DNA of 64,000 bases. Origin: Misgurnus anguillicaudatus (Eukaryota; Chordata; Actinopteri; Cypriniformes; Cobitidae). Location of the stretch: positions 25,013,501-25,077,500 of the forward strand of contig NC_073355.2 of NCBI RefSeq assembly GCF_027580225.2. Reading direction: 5' to 3'. How positions within the stretch are numbered: position 1 is the stretch's first letter; each line of letters begins with the position of its first letter. The translations under genes were made by a program, and so were the position numbers. The notes under the pieces were generated by a model. The model was not told the DNA's origin and did not search any database. It worked only from the letters and a program-made list of their open reading frames with translations. Of this stretch, positions 1 to 9,540 are shown in pieces.

Positions 1-1175
1 AGGATCCTTTTATGAAGCAGCTACAGTGACGAAACAAGCACTAGGCGTGTTATCATCGCCGTATCTCGCCCAGAGCAAAGTGGAGGAAGACGGGCGTCTT
101 TTGTGTGCACTGAGCGTGGTGGGTGAGTCTTTGGATGTAGAAATTTTCACTTTGAAGTGGTGCTGTGAAATGCCGTGTATTGCAGTGAAATTACTATGTC
201 TTGTCAGACGTATCCCCGCCTCCACTCACTCGTCAAGGGAAGACGAAGAGGCAAGCGGTCCTAGAGCAAACTTGTAAATAATTATGCTGTGAGTGTGTTT
301 CAGTTCTGAATAACAGAGTGGCATCCTGGAGTGATTCCGCAGCCGAACGCTTGGCGGACTTGTTTTTGGGAGTGGCGGTGAAGAACTGTAGAGTTGGCGG
401 TGTTTGAGTATTACCAATAACATTGCTACCTTACCTGTGTAATTTCATCGTCGCAGAGCTAGAGGCGAAGGAGATCCGCCGCCTCGAGGTCTCTACAAAA
501 GGGTGCCCCTGTCCAGTGTTCGATCGCCCAACGGGTACCGAGGAAAGGGCAGCGCTCGACCCGGTGTGACGTTCTCGCCCCTCTGCAGACCAACGAGCTC
601 GCCGAGAGGGTTTGTCCCCGGCGTCATATAGGAACTATTGTCCAGCTGACACACTGTGGACGCCAGCTGTCGTAAGTCCGCTACCCTGTAAAGTGTATAC
701 TAACCTGCTAAGTCTGTTGATCAACAGAGACGAAGAGTGTGCCGTGCATATTGACCTGAGAGGAGCCACCATTGAGAACCACGTGCTTACAGTACGACGA
801 GAAGAGGTGAGAGAGCCTTTGGAGTCAGATTCACTGTGTCCTTGTGTCCCAGCTGCCGTCTGTGGAGAGAGAGAGAACAAGCGTGAGCGCTAAGAGAACG
901 AGCTGTGAAGAAACCTGCACTTACCAAGAGCTGTAGTCAGCGAAGAAGTGAGAGAGCCTTTTGAGTCAGATTCACTGTGTCCTTGTGTCCCAGCTGTCGT
1001 CTGTGGAGAGAGAGAACAGGAGTGAGCATTAAGAGAACGAGCCGTGAGAGAAACTGCATGCACCAGGGGTTGTAGCCAGTAAAGAGGTGAGAGCCATCCA
1101 GTCAGATTAAGCGGGTCCTCGGTGTCCCAGTCGCTGCCTGTGGAGAGAGAAGGAAAGGAGAGTGGGTCGACAACA
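1..1175 (+). mobile_element. Diverged LTR fragment of the 24-28 kb LTR element family
   Basis: Reading the LTR at 24087-26305 on its minus strand gives the same order of blocks as here. There is a shared stretch at about 475-600 (CTCTACAAAAGGG, then CGCTCGACCCGG, then TTCTCGCCCCTCTGCAG), followed by a tandem array of units of about 140 bp. The block around 75-230 (GTGGAGG..ACGGGCGT, GTGGTGCTGTG, TGTCTTGTCAGA) also matches. The copy is much more diverged than the two LTRs at 24-28 kb and lacks its far end beyond 1175. It begins before the window, so a full element cannot be judged. Short ORFs here are not convincing genes. Confidence 0.7.
803..1165 (+). repeat. Tandem array, about 140-bp units
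   Basis: Units restart at about 803, 944 and 1083 with AGARGTGAGAG, followed by GTGTCCCAGCTG-like and CTGTGGAGAGAGA blocks. The array is the counterpart of the 142-bp array inside the younger LTRs at 24.5-25.0 and 26.9-27.4 kb, read in the opposite orientation. Confidence 0.8.
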
Positions 1176-1824
1176 AGGAGTAGAGATCGACCGATACTCA
1201 TTTTTTTAAACCGATGCCAATAACAAATATTTGGATGCTTATGTGCCTGATAACCGATATGCTAAACCGATTTTTATTTACTGTTATACTTCTGTTTTTG
1301 ACATAATAATTACTACAACACTACTGAACTGAACAAACCCTTATAATAATAATCATCATCACAACAATCACTCCATCTTTGCATAGAAAGTAATAAATAG
1401 AGGGGTCTGAAAGAGTGAAGAATAATATTAATTTAATGAATAATGTAGAAACTATATTCCCAATACATGGACTATTCCAAACACCCCTATCATTTCGTCA
1501 GAAATGGACTGATCCAAAGTTCGCCCTGCGGTTGGCAGCGGGAGAGAGAAAAGTATAGCGGAGTTGGCTGCTTGTTATACATAGTTTATAGAGTAAAACA
1601 GGTGGATTAAGTGCCTTTTTTTGAATAATATGGTTGTTTTGACCAGCAACATGTAGCCTTCAGCAGTCCAACAAGTAGTTGGCAAAGAGGTTTTACAAAT
1701 AATATCACTGACTGAAATACTACATTCAGGAAAGTAACAAACCAAACGGCTTATATATCACTGAATTTCTTAATTGGTAATGTTATTTGATGTCAGAATT
1801 ATTAATATTTAGTTGTTTTAGCTT
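1176..1824. other. No gene recognised
   Basis: AT-rich sequence. Around 1185-1275 it contains a GATCGACCGATA / AACCGATTTTTATT motif that looks like the end of an unidentified dispersed repeat. The last 75 bp hold a TATA-like motif and lead into the signal-peptide exon at 1825. I see nothing coding. Confidence 0.5.
1751..1759 (+). promoter_or_regulatory. Candidate TATA box of SRCR gene 1
   Basis: TTATATATC lies about 70 bp upstream of the ATG at 1825, which would leave a 5' UTR of roughly 40 nt. The region is AT-rich, so chance is a real alternative. Confidence 0.25.
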
Positions 1825-1897
1825 ATGAAATGGCTGTTGACAGCGCTGTTTGTCTATGCATTTACTCACGCATTAACTGTATCAAACTGTGACCGAG
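1825..1897 (+). CDS. SRCR gene 1, exon 1: signal peptide
   Basis: The exon opens with ATG at 1825 and encodes a basic-hydrophobic leader (MKWLLTALFVYAFTHALTVS, then NCDR), typical of a secretory signal peptide. It runs straight into a splice donor, CGAG|GTAATA, and ends in phase 1 after 73 nt. The next exon (2276) starts after TTTTTCAG in the matching phase, so the joined codon reads Gly and continues into the SRCR domain without a frame break. SRCR genes of the DMBT1/CD163 type usually use phase-1 introns around each domain. It was found by reading for signal and splice features, because it is too short for an ORF search. Expression is not shown by sequence alone. Confidence 0.55.
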
Positions 1898-2247
1898 GTA
1901 ATAAATAATTAATTAATATCCACAGACATTTATATAGATATTTTAGCAAAATAATGTTTACCTGGTAAATTTTAATATAACTTAGGGTAAATCTTGTTAA
2001 AAGCTTCAGCCTTCAACCCCGGTAAGTGAACAGCACGTGATTTTGTGAGTTCGTCTCTATTCTTGGACAAACTGCATACATTGCTTTTAACTTGGTGCTG
2101 CTCAGACCAGCATGTGTACTGTATGACATCAAAGTATTGTAAGAACAATTTAAGTTGATTTCTCAAATCACTTGCATGGTACCAATCAAATCACTTGCAC
2201 GGTACCAAAAATGCGATAGCACAATGTAAAAGTTTGGCATGGATTGA

Positions 2248-2592
<345 letters not shown>

Positions 2593-2613
2593 ATGCAATG
2601 TATAATAGAAATG

Positions 2614-3027
2614 AACTCTTTCGCCGCCATTGACGAGATATCTTGTCAATCAAGAGAAAACGCTTCCCTGCCAATGACGAGTATTTCCGGCTTTCCGCAA
2701 TACCGCTATTATCCACCAGGTGGCGCCCTTGCACATCTTTTTAAACCCGGAAGTATTGCCCTATGGCAAGCGGCTGCATGTCCGTGTCTGTTTTAAAGAT
2801 CGCTCTGAATGGGATCTCTATGAAAAGACCGTCACAAAAATGGAATTATCTCAGCTCTCAGTTTGTTTGTTTGAAAGCAGAGGGTCTGTTCTTTCATTTG
2901 ATATATTGTATGTTTATATATTTAAAGAAGAACATTTTCTGGAAGGCATTAAACTTTTGTGAAAATCATGAAAAACGCTGGCACTGGCTGGCAACTTTTT
3001 TAAAAAATGGTGGCAGCGAAAGAATTA
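2614..3027 (+). mobile_element. piggyBac-like MITE, copy 1
   Basis: The ends read ACTCTTTCGCCGCCATTGACG and TGGTGGCAGCGAAAGAATTAA. These are inverted counterparts, and the right edge has TTAA as piggyBac-type elements leave. A second copy lies in the opposite orientation at 16279-16759. They share a core with GACGAGATATC, CCCGGAAGTATTGCC and GGGATCTCTATGAAAAG blocks. The short ORFs inside are not conserved between copies and are not genes. Confidence 0.65.
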
Positions 3028-3575
3028 ATAGGGTAGGATTTATCTTTAGTGTGTTTAGAAAATATACATAAACAGTGCTTATTTGAGCTGTTAGCCACTT
3101 AGCTGCTAACACATCTCTCACACGTGCAACGCACACACCTCATTGCAGTCTCACGCAATGCACCCGTTAACAGTACTCAAACTAACTACATTTACCAAGT
3201 TGATAACTTGAACTACTGGTCAAATATAACATCACATAGAATACTCTCTCACAATTAATCATTTAAACATAATATGAACACTTGTAACAGTATTTAACAT
3301 CAAATAAACAGAGTTCATAAAATCGTACCTTTCCTCTCTAGAGTTATTGCAGGAAAGAGGACAAACTTCCGATTGCACAGCAAGTAGAATCACTCACTGC
3401 GTATGACGTCAGTCGGCGTACATAGGCTACTATATTTAATAAAAGTGTGCAACGATTTCAAAATAAAAGGCCCCAAAACAGATGGTAATAAAAAATAATA
3501 ATAATAAAAAATAACAAATTATTTATAATCTGGTGTAACAACATATCCTTGCTACATCAGCAAGGATGAGATGTT
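3028..3575. other. Unassigned flank before the gypsy insertion
   Basis: AT-rich non-coding sequence with an A-rich tract at about 3455-3520 and no recognisable gene or element end. The last five bases (CAGGG, 3576-3580) are the left copy of the target duplication made by the gypsy insertion. Confidence 0.5.
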
Positions 3576-3580
3576 CAGGG

Positions 3581-4420
3581 TGTCAGGGTTTTAAACAGGG
3601 AGACTGAGACAGGATCCAATTGCAGAAAATAAATATTTTAATGAAGTCACTGTCCACAAGACTGAGCTCGGGTGAATAATAAAGAAAGTAAATCAGAGAG
3701 AGAGAAGATCCGCTGTGCGTTGACAGGGTGAGGTTTTCCGCTGTGCGTAGACAGGGTGAGAGTTCCAATGAGCGAAGGCCAACTGAGAAATCCACTGCTT
3801 GGAGACAGGGTGACAGATCCACTGAGCGATGTCAGGGTGAGTAATCCACTGCGCGATGACAGGGTGAAATAATTTAACTTCCGCGGAGAATTTAACCGAG
3901 CAAGCCGGACCGCGGCTACAGACCCTGCGTAGGTACGCTGGACAGCGCCTCTGGCAGCACGACAGCCGATGCTGCAGCGGAGAGTGAGATGACAGCCACT
4001 CTGTGATGGTAAAGCAGAGGGTAAACTGGCAGATGATGACAGCAGAGAGCTCAGGTAAACTACGGAAAAATACTAAAGGAAATAAACTTGAGCTATGAAA
4101 AAATAACTAGACTTTGAAGTAAAATAACAAAACAAACGGATAACTAGAGATCTCGTAATACTGAGAACTTGATTGACTAGACAAGACAGGAGATATGGCA
4201 CGGCACATACAATGACGAACTCGCAGAGAACAAAGGGCTAAGGGCACTAATATAGCAACCAAACGAGGGGTAAATAATTAACAGGTGTGGTGACGCAGGT
4301 GTAGGAAATCACGCTGATGAAGAACCCAAATGACAGACGCGCATGAGCAGAGCTGTAAAACATAAACACAGACAATGAAAACACAGAAACAAAGCAACCA
4401 ATCAAACCGACGTCCTAACA
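3581..4420 (-). repeat. 3' LTR of the gypsy element
   Basis: 840 bp, TG...CA termini on the minus strand, a direct repeat of 8699-9538. It contains a short internal array of GACAGGGTGA-type motifs (about 3728-3865) also seen in the other LTR. Confidence 0.93.
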
Positions 4421-4641
4421 GAATCTCCCCTCCCAAAACCGCCACCGGGCGGTCCCAGAAGGGGCTCACCTTGTCGCCGACGGAGATCGTTAATCAACTC
4501 AGGGTCCAAAATGTCCCGGGCCGGTACCCAACACCTCTCCTCCGGACCGTAGCCCTCCCAGTCCACTAGATACTGAAAACCTCTGCCCCACCGACGTGAA
4601 TCTAATAACCGCTTAACTGAATAAGCAGGAGAACCGTCCAC
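4402..4641 (-). pseudogene. Gypsy integrase C-terminal chromodomain (frameshifted from pol)
   Basis: The frame encodes [15 protein letters not shown], then [19 protein letters not shown] and a following helix: a chromodomain with the aromatic Tyr/Trp/Tyr residues expected for methyl-lysine binding. In chromoviruses this domain sits at the end of integrase and helps target insertion to marked chromatin. Here it lies in a different frame from the integrase ORF. The break lies between the integrase tail and this domain, plausibly at the run of eight T on the coding strand (4690-4697). The end of the frame overlaps the 3' LTR. Confidence 0.85.
4421..4440 (-). other. Polypurine tract of the gypsy element
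   Basis: On the minus strand a purine-rich run (TTTTGGGAGGGGAGATTC) abuts the 3' LTR. This is the normal place for the plus-strand primer of reverse transcription. Confidence 0.75.
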
Positions 4642-7253
4642 TAGATGAGGGGTGGGAGGGGTGGGAGCAGAGGGGACAGGATTAATACGGGAAAAAAAAC
4701 AGGTTTGATCTTGGAAACATGAAAAACCGGGTGAATCCGACCGAATGCTAAAGGCAATCTGAGCTTGACCGCAACCGGACTAATGACCTTAACTATACTG
4801 TATGGACCAAGGAAGCGAGGAGCCAGTTTACGTGAAGGCTCTCGGAGAGGCAGATCCTTGGAAGAGAGCCATACTTTCTGCCCACAAATATAGCGAGGGG
4901 CGGGTCGCCGGTGCCGGTCGGCCGCGACTTGGGTTCGTCTGGAAGTCTGAATTAAAGCGTTTCTGGCCCTATTCCAGATGCGTTTGCAGCGTTGGACGAA
5001 GGCCAGAGCAGACGGAACCGCAGCATCGGATTCCTGCGAGGTAAACAAAGGAGGCTGAAAACCCATCGAGGCTTCGATAGGGGACATGTTAGTGGATGAT
5101 ACAGGCAGGGAATTATGTGCATATTCTACCCACGGAAGCTGTTGGCACCAAGAGTTCGGACATTGAGACGTTAGACAGCGGAGCATACGACCAAGATCCT
5201 GATTAGCCCGTTCACATTGCCCATTGGTCTGAGGGTGATAACCTGAAGACAGGCTGGCAGTGGCACCGATCTGCTTACAGAATTCTTGCCAAAATCGAGA
5301 GATAAATTGGGGACCCCTGTCGGATACCACGTCTGTGGGTAAACCGTGGAGACGGAAGACGTGTTCCACTAATATCTGAGACATCGCTTTGGCAGAGGGA
5401 AGCTTAGGTAGGGGAATAAAATGAACCGCTTTGGAGAAACGATCCACCACCGTGAGGATGACGGTGTTACCCTTAGAAACTGGTAAGCCGGTGACAAAAT
5501 CAATGGCTATGTGTGACCAAGGACGGGTGGGTATGGGGAGAGATTTAAGCAGACCAATGGGAGGCTGATGAGACGCTTTATTACGAGCGCATACATGACA
5601 GGCTAAAACGAACTGTCTGACGTCGGAGCCCATAGCGGGCCACCAAAAACGTTGACGGACGATAGCCAACGTTCTCCGAACTCCCGGATGGCCGAAAAAC
5701 TTGGACTCGTGACCCCACCGGATGACCTCGGAGCGAAGCGCTGCCGGAACCCAAAGCCGACCCGCCGGGCACCCCTCTGGCACTTCACTCTCTCGTCCGG
5801 CCTCCCTCACCCGCTGCTCGATGCCCCAACAGAGGGCACCCACCACCCGCCCCTCAGGGAGGATGGTTTCGTCCCTCTCAACGTCAGGACTACCGAACAA
5901 GCGAGAGAGGGCATCAGGCTTTGTATTCTTTGAACCTGGCCGGTACGAGAGAGTAAAGTTAAAACGGTCAAAGAAGAGTGCCCAACGAGCCTGCCGCGAT
6001 GTCACCCTCTTGGCTGAACGGACATATTCCAAATTTTTGTGGTCCGTCCAAACCAAGAAGGGCTCCGAGGTCCCCTCTAACCAGTGACGCCACTCACCCA
6101 AAGCCAATCGAACCGCCAGCAACTCCCGGTTACCAATGTCGTAGTTTCGTTCAGCAGGGCTCAACCGGTGAGAAAAGAAAGCGCAAGGATGCACCTTTCC
6201 GTCCTTCGCAGACCGCTGAGAAAGCATGGCGCCTACCCCGACATCAGAAGCATCTACCTCCACAATAAACTGAGCCTCCGGATCTGGAATAGAAAGAACA
6301 GGAGCAGAGATAAACCGGGACTTTAAATTATCAAAGGCCTCCTGAGCATCATTATTCCAACGGAAACATTCTTTAGTGGAAGTGAGAGCACTAAGAGGTT
6401 TAGCAATCTGACCAAAGTTCCTAATGAATCGCCGATAAAAATTGGCAAAACCCAGAAACCGTTGCAACTCTTTACGAGTGTCGGGGACTGGCCACTCGGC
6501 TACCGCCTTAATCTTAGAAGGGTCTGGACGGATCTCGCCCGCGGCAATAACGTAACCAAGGAACGAAACCGAATCCCTATGAAACTCGCACTTCTCCGCC
6601 TTAACAAACAGCTGATTTTCAAGAAGACGCCGGAGAACTCTGCGAACGTGCTGAGTGTGTACCTGCATAGACGGAGAAAAGATGAGAATATCATCAATGT
6701 ACACAAACACGAATTTATTGATCATGTCTCTCAGCACGTCATTGACCAGAGTCTGGAAGACAGACGGAGCGTTACAAAGCCCGAACGGTAAAACGGAATA
6801 TTCAAAGTGTCTGGAAGGTGTATTAAAAGCTGTCTTCCACTCATCTCCCTCCCTAATGCGCACCAGATGGTAAGCATTGCGCAGATCTAATTTGGTGAAG
6901 ACGCGCGCTCCCTGCAATAATTCAAAGGCCGACGACATTAAAGGCAGGGGATACCTATTCTTAATGGTAATGTCATTGAGACCTCTGTAATCAATGCATG
7001 GACGTAGGGAGCCGTCTTTCTTTTTAACAAAAAAGAAACCTGCCCCCGCAGGGGAAGTGGAGGGACGGATGAGACCGGCACGAAGGGAATCATTAATATA
7101 ACGGTCCATAGCCTCTCTCGGGACCGGACAAAGGAAAAAGTCTACCTTTAGGCGGAGAAGTGCCTGGGAGGAGATCGATAGCGCAATCATACGGCCGGTG
7201 AGGAGGAAGGGAGGTGGCCCGGGCTTTATTGAACACCTGATGAAGATCTCCAT
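4641..7253 (-). CDS. Gypsy pol: reverse transcriptase, RNase H, integrase
   Basis: The conserved coding part begins near 7120; the first 45 or so codons of the open frame are out of phase with the protease-RT ORF and are not pol. In order: RT fingers and palm with LDLRNAYH and the catalytic YIDD; RNase H with [15 protein letters not shown] and WTDHKNLEY; integrase HHCC finger ([11 protein letters not shown], then CHVCARNK); and an integrase core with [16 protein letters not shown] and the downstream glutamate in NGQCERANQ. It would reverse transcribe and integrate the element in virus-like particles. It is separated by frameshifts from the protease ORF upstream and from the chromodomain downstream. 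Confidence 0.92.
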   Translation of the reverse strand: MEIFIRCSIKPGPPPFLLTGRMIALSISSQALLRLKVDFFLCPVPREAMDRYINDSLRAGLIRPSTSPAGAGFFFVKKKDGSLRPCIDYRGLNDITIKNRYPLPLMSSAFELLQGARVFTKLDLRNAYHLVRIREGDEWKTAFNTPSRHFEYSVLPFGLCNAPSVFQTLVNDVLRDMINKFVFVYIDDILIFSPSMQVHTQHVRRVLRRLLENQLFVKAEKCEFHRDSVSFLGYVIAAGEIRPDPSKIKAVAEWPVPDTRKELQRFLGFANFYRRFIRNFGQIAKPLSALTSTKECFRWNNDAQEAFDNLKSRFISAPVLSIPDPEAQFIVEVDASDVGVGAMLSQRSAKDGKVHPCAFFSHRLSPAERNYDIGNRELLAVRLALGEWRHWLEGTSEPFLVWTDHKNLEYVRSAKRVTSRQARWALFFDRFNFTLSYRPGSKNTKPDALSRLFGSPDVERDETILPEGRVVGALCWGIEQRVREAGRESEVPEGCPAGRLWVPAALRSEVIRWGHESKFFGHPGVRRTLAIVRQRFWWPAMGSDVRQFVLACHVCARNKASHQPPIGLLKSLPIPTRPWSHIAIDFVTGLPVSKGNTVILTVVDRFSKAVHFIPLPKLPSAKAMSQILVEHVFRLHGLPTDVVSDRGPQFISRFWQEFCKQIGATASLSSGYHPQTNGQCERANQDLGRMLRCLTSQCPNSWCQQLPWVEYAHNSLPVSSTNMSPIEASMGFQPPLFTSQESDAAVPSALAFVQRCKRIWNRARNALIQTSRRTQVAADRHRRPAPRYICGQKVWLSSKDLPLREPSRKLAPRFLGPYSIVKVISPVAVKLRLPLAFGRIHPVFHVSKIKPVFFPVLILSPLLPPLPPLI

Positions 7254-7788
7254 ACTCCGCCGGGACCCCGGTCAGATCGGCTGCAGAAACCTGAGAGACA
7301 GAAGAAACAGAACCAGAAGAAGCAGCACCAAGACAAGACACATGACATGACGATGACCAAGATAAAATAACACTATTACGCCAATCCACGTGAGGATTGT
7401 GCTGTGCCAACCAGGCATGACCCAAAATGATGGGCGAAAGAGAAGAGCCTAGAAGGTACAGCACAATCTCCTCACGGTGGTTGCCGGAAACAAAAAGACT
7501 AACCGGGGGTGTACAGTGAGTGACCTGCGCTGTCTGCTGCCCTTTGAGAGTCCAAACCACGAGAGGAACCTTGAGGGGAACAGCGGGAATGCCCAACGAG
7601 CGAGCCAGCTCCTCGTCCAAGAAATTACCCTCGGCACCGGAGTCGAGAAGAGCCGAGGTGGGATGATCCAAGCCCCCAAAGGACAGAATAACAGGCAGAT
7701 GAGAGCTAGAGACACGGGATATTTCTTCAGTAGCCACGCCCACCAGGACTCCCGGTCTCACCGGCGGGCTGGATCTTTTAACGGACAC
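7093..7788 (-). CDS. Gypsy protease and start of RT
   Basis: The ORF overlaps the end of gag by 31 nt in the -1 frame, so it is read by ribosomal frameshifting in intact relatives; TTAAAAG near 7780 is a possible slip site (inference). It contains the aspartic protease motif [11 protein letters not shown] and a second conserved stretch, PIILGHAWL, followed by the linker and the first part of RT. It then leaves frame within a GA run near 7110-7120 and stops at 7093. The true RT continues in the 4641-7253 frame. The break is a short indel in a dinucleotide run, so this copy cannot make full Pol. Confidence 0.88.
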   Translation of the reverse strand: MSVKRSSPPVRPGVLVGVATEEISRVSSSHLPVILSFGGLDHPTSALLDSGAEGNFLDEELARSLGIPAVPLKVPLVVWTLKGQQTAQVTHCTPPVSLFVSGNHREEIVLYLLGSSLSPIILGHAWLAQHNPHVDWRNSVILSWSSSCHVSCLGAASSGSVSSVSQVSAADLTGVPAEYGDLHQVFNKARATSLPPHRPYDCAIDLLPGTSPPKGRLFPLSGPERGYGPLY

Positions 7789-8681
7789 CCTCTAGCGAAG
7801 TGCCCCGGCTTGCCACAGTAAAGGCAGAGACAATTTAGTAGACGTCGCTCTCTCTCTTTCTGAGAGAGACGCATGCGACCGAGCTGCATGGGTTCAGCCT
7901 GAGTGAGCGAAGACAACGAGGCGGATGTGGTAGAACTGGCCGACTCATTCTGAAGAACCCGGTGACGCAGCGTGCGGCGGTGCTGGCGAAGAAGCATCCG
8001 AGCCTCAACCTTGAGCGCGAGCTCGATGATATCGTCGAGAGAACGAGGCAAATCGTGGGTAGCGATTTCATCCTGGATCTCATCATTGAGGCCGTCTACA
8101 AACTGAGCACGTAGAGCTGAGTCATTCCAACCGCACGCTGTGGCCAGAGTCTTGAACCTGATAGAATAGTCCGTGACTGAGTGCTTGTCTTGAACCAAAC
8201 GCACCAACCGGGCGGCTGCGGCATCCCCCTGCACCGACCGGTCAAACAACTTCTCCATCTCGCGCCGAAAGGCATCGAAAGACTGACAGCAGGGTGCGCG
8301 GGCATCCCAGACCGCAGTGCCCCACTCACGCGCTCGCCCGGTGAGCAGGGTAATACAGAAAGCTACCCGGGTCTGTTCTGTTGCATATCGTCGAGGCTGA
8401 AGTGCAAACACTAAGGAACACTGGGAAAGGAAAGCCCGGCAGGAGTTGGGATCGCCATCATACGGCGGAGGGCTGGTGGCATGGGGTTCCGCTTCCAGAG
8501 GCTGGCGGGGTTGACTGACCTCTCGTCGGATCTGATCGAGCTGAGTGCTAAGCTCAGTGAAGCGAGACGAAAGATCCTCGACCTCACGGGACGCTGATGA
8601 AATCTGTGCCGTGTGCTGACCCAACCAGGCTCCCTGCTGGGCGATGGCAGTATGCACTGACTCGGCATCTGCTGGATCCAT
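7758..8681 (-). CDS. Gypsy Gag with CCHC zinc knuckle
   Basis: 307 residues. The start ATG at 8681 (MDPADAES) lies only 17 nt from the 5' LTR. The middle resembles the retrotransposon Gag domain (FLSQCSLVFALQP, then a region with SITDYS-like VTDYSIRFKTLA). The C-terminus has the zinc knuckle [14 protein letters not shown]. Gag forms the particle and binds the RNA. The frame is intact. The short leader is explained by the 11-nt self-priming site at 8688-8698 rather than a tRNA site. Confidence 0.92.
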   Translation of the reverse strand: MDPADAESVHTAIAQQGAWLGQHTAQISSASREVEDLSSRFTELSTQLDQIRREVSQPRQPLEAEPHATSPPPYDGDPNSCRAFLSQCSLVFALQPRRYATEQTRVAFCITLLTGRAREWGTAVWDARAPCCQSFDAFRREMEKLFDRSVQGDAAAARLVRLVQDKHSVTDYSIRFKTLATACGWNDSALRAQFVDGLNDEIQDEIATHDLPRSLDDIIELALKVEARMLLRQHRRTLRHRVLQNESASSTTSASLSSLTQAEPMQLGRMRLSQKERERRLLNCLCLYCGKPGHFARGCPLKDPARR

Positions 8682-8687
8682 TTGATG

Positions 8688-8698
8688 GCGAGTTCGTC
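8688..8698 (-). other. Self-priming primer-binding site
   Basis: On the coding strand GACGAACTCGC directly follows the 5' LTR. It is the exact reverse complement of GCGAGTTCGTC inside the LTR (9342 down to 9332), which lies 30 bp after a TATA box and is the likely 5' end of the transcript. Tf1/sushi elements are known to prime reverse transcription with the first 11 nt of their own RNA; here the match is 11 of 11. Confidence 0.85.
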
Positions 8699-9538
8699 TG
8701 TCAGGGCTTTAAAGAGGGAGACTGAGACAGGATCCAATTGCAGAAAATAAATATTTTAATGAAATCACTGTCCACAAGACTGAGCTTGGGTGAATAATAA
8801 AGAAAGTAAATCAGAGAGAGAGAAGATCCGCTGTGCGTTGACAGGGTGAGGTTTTCCGCTGTGCGTAGACAGAGTGAGAGTTTCAATGAGCGAAGACCAA
8901 CTGAGAAATCCACTGCTTGGAGACAGGGTGACAGATCCACTGAGCGATGTCAGGGTGAGTAATCCACTGCGCGATGACAGGGTGAAATAATTTAACTTCC
9001 GCGGAGAATTTAACCGAGCAAGTCGGACCGCGGCCACAGACCCTGCGTAGGTACGCTGGACAGTGCCTCTGGCAGCACAACAGCCGATGCTGCAGCGGAG
9101 AGTGAGATGACAGCCACTCTGTGATGGTAAAGCAGAGGGTAAACTGGCAGATGATGACAGCAGAGAGCTCAGGTAAACTACGGAAAAATACTAAAGAAAA
9201 TAAACTTGAACTATGAAAAAATTACTAGACTTTGAAGTAAAATAACAAAACAAACGGATAACTAGAGATATCGTAATACTGAGAACTTGATAGACTAGAC
9301 AAGACAGGAGATATGGCACGGCACATACAATGACGAACTCGCAGAGAACAAAGGGCTAAGGGCACTAATATAGCAACCAAACGAAGGGTAAATAATTAAC
9401 AGGTGTGATGACGCAGGTGTAGGAAATCACGCTGATGAAGAACCCAAATGACAGACGCGCATGAGCAGAGCTGTAAAACATAAACACAGACAATGAAAAC
9501 ACAGAAACAAAGCAACCAATCAAACCGACGTCCTAACA
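8699..9538 (-). repeat. 5' LTR of the gypsy element
   Basis: 840 bp, direct repeat of 3581-4420. It carries the promoter and predicted transcript start (9332-9372). Right edge ...CCTAACA is followed by the duplicated CAGGG. Confidence 0.93.
9332..9372 (-). promoter_or_regulatory. Gypsy LTR TATA box and predicted RNA start
   Basis: On the minus strand TATATTA (9372-9366) is followed 30 bp later by GCGAGTTCGTC at 9342. The start is inferred from its perfect pairing with the primer site and the normal TATA-to-start distance. The other LTR has the same 11-mer at 4214-4224. Confidence 0.7.
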
Positions 9539-9540
9539 CA

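Larger units (their letters stand above)
3581..9538 (-). mobile_element. Sushi-like Ty3/gypsy chromovirus, full length but mutated
   Basis: Two direct 840-bp LTRs (TGTTAGGACG...CCCTGACA on the coding strand) flank a 4.28-kb interior, and the whole is bounded by a perfect 5-bp duplication CAGGG (3576-3580, 9539-9543). Gene order on the minus strand is gag, protease, RT, RNase H, integrase, chromodomain. The two LTRs differ at about 18 positions by eye (about 2%), so the insertion is moderately young. It landed inside the CACTA-like transposase remnant that continues at 9541. Frameshifts in pol make this copy defective. Name basis: the C-terminal chromodomain and the self-priming site are the marks of the Tf1/sushi group. 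Confidence 0.93.

Noticed and set aside
2593..3071. ORFs following the broken SRCR exon
   Set aside because: They lie in the piggyBac-like MITE; the second copy at 16279-16759 does not keep the frames.
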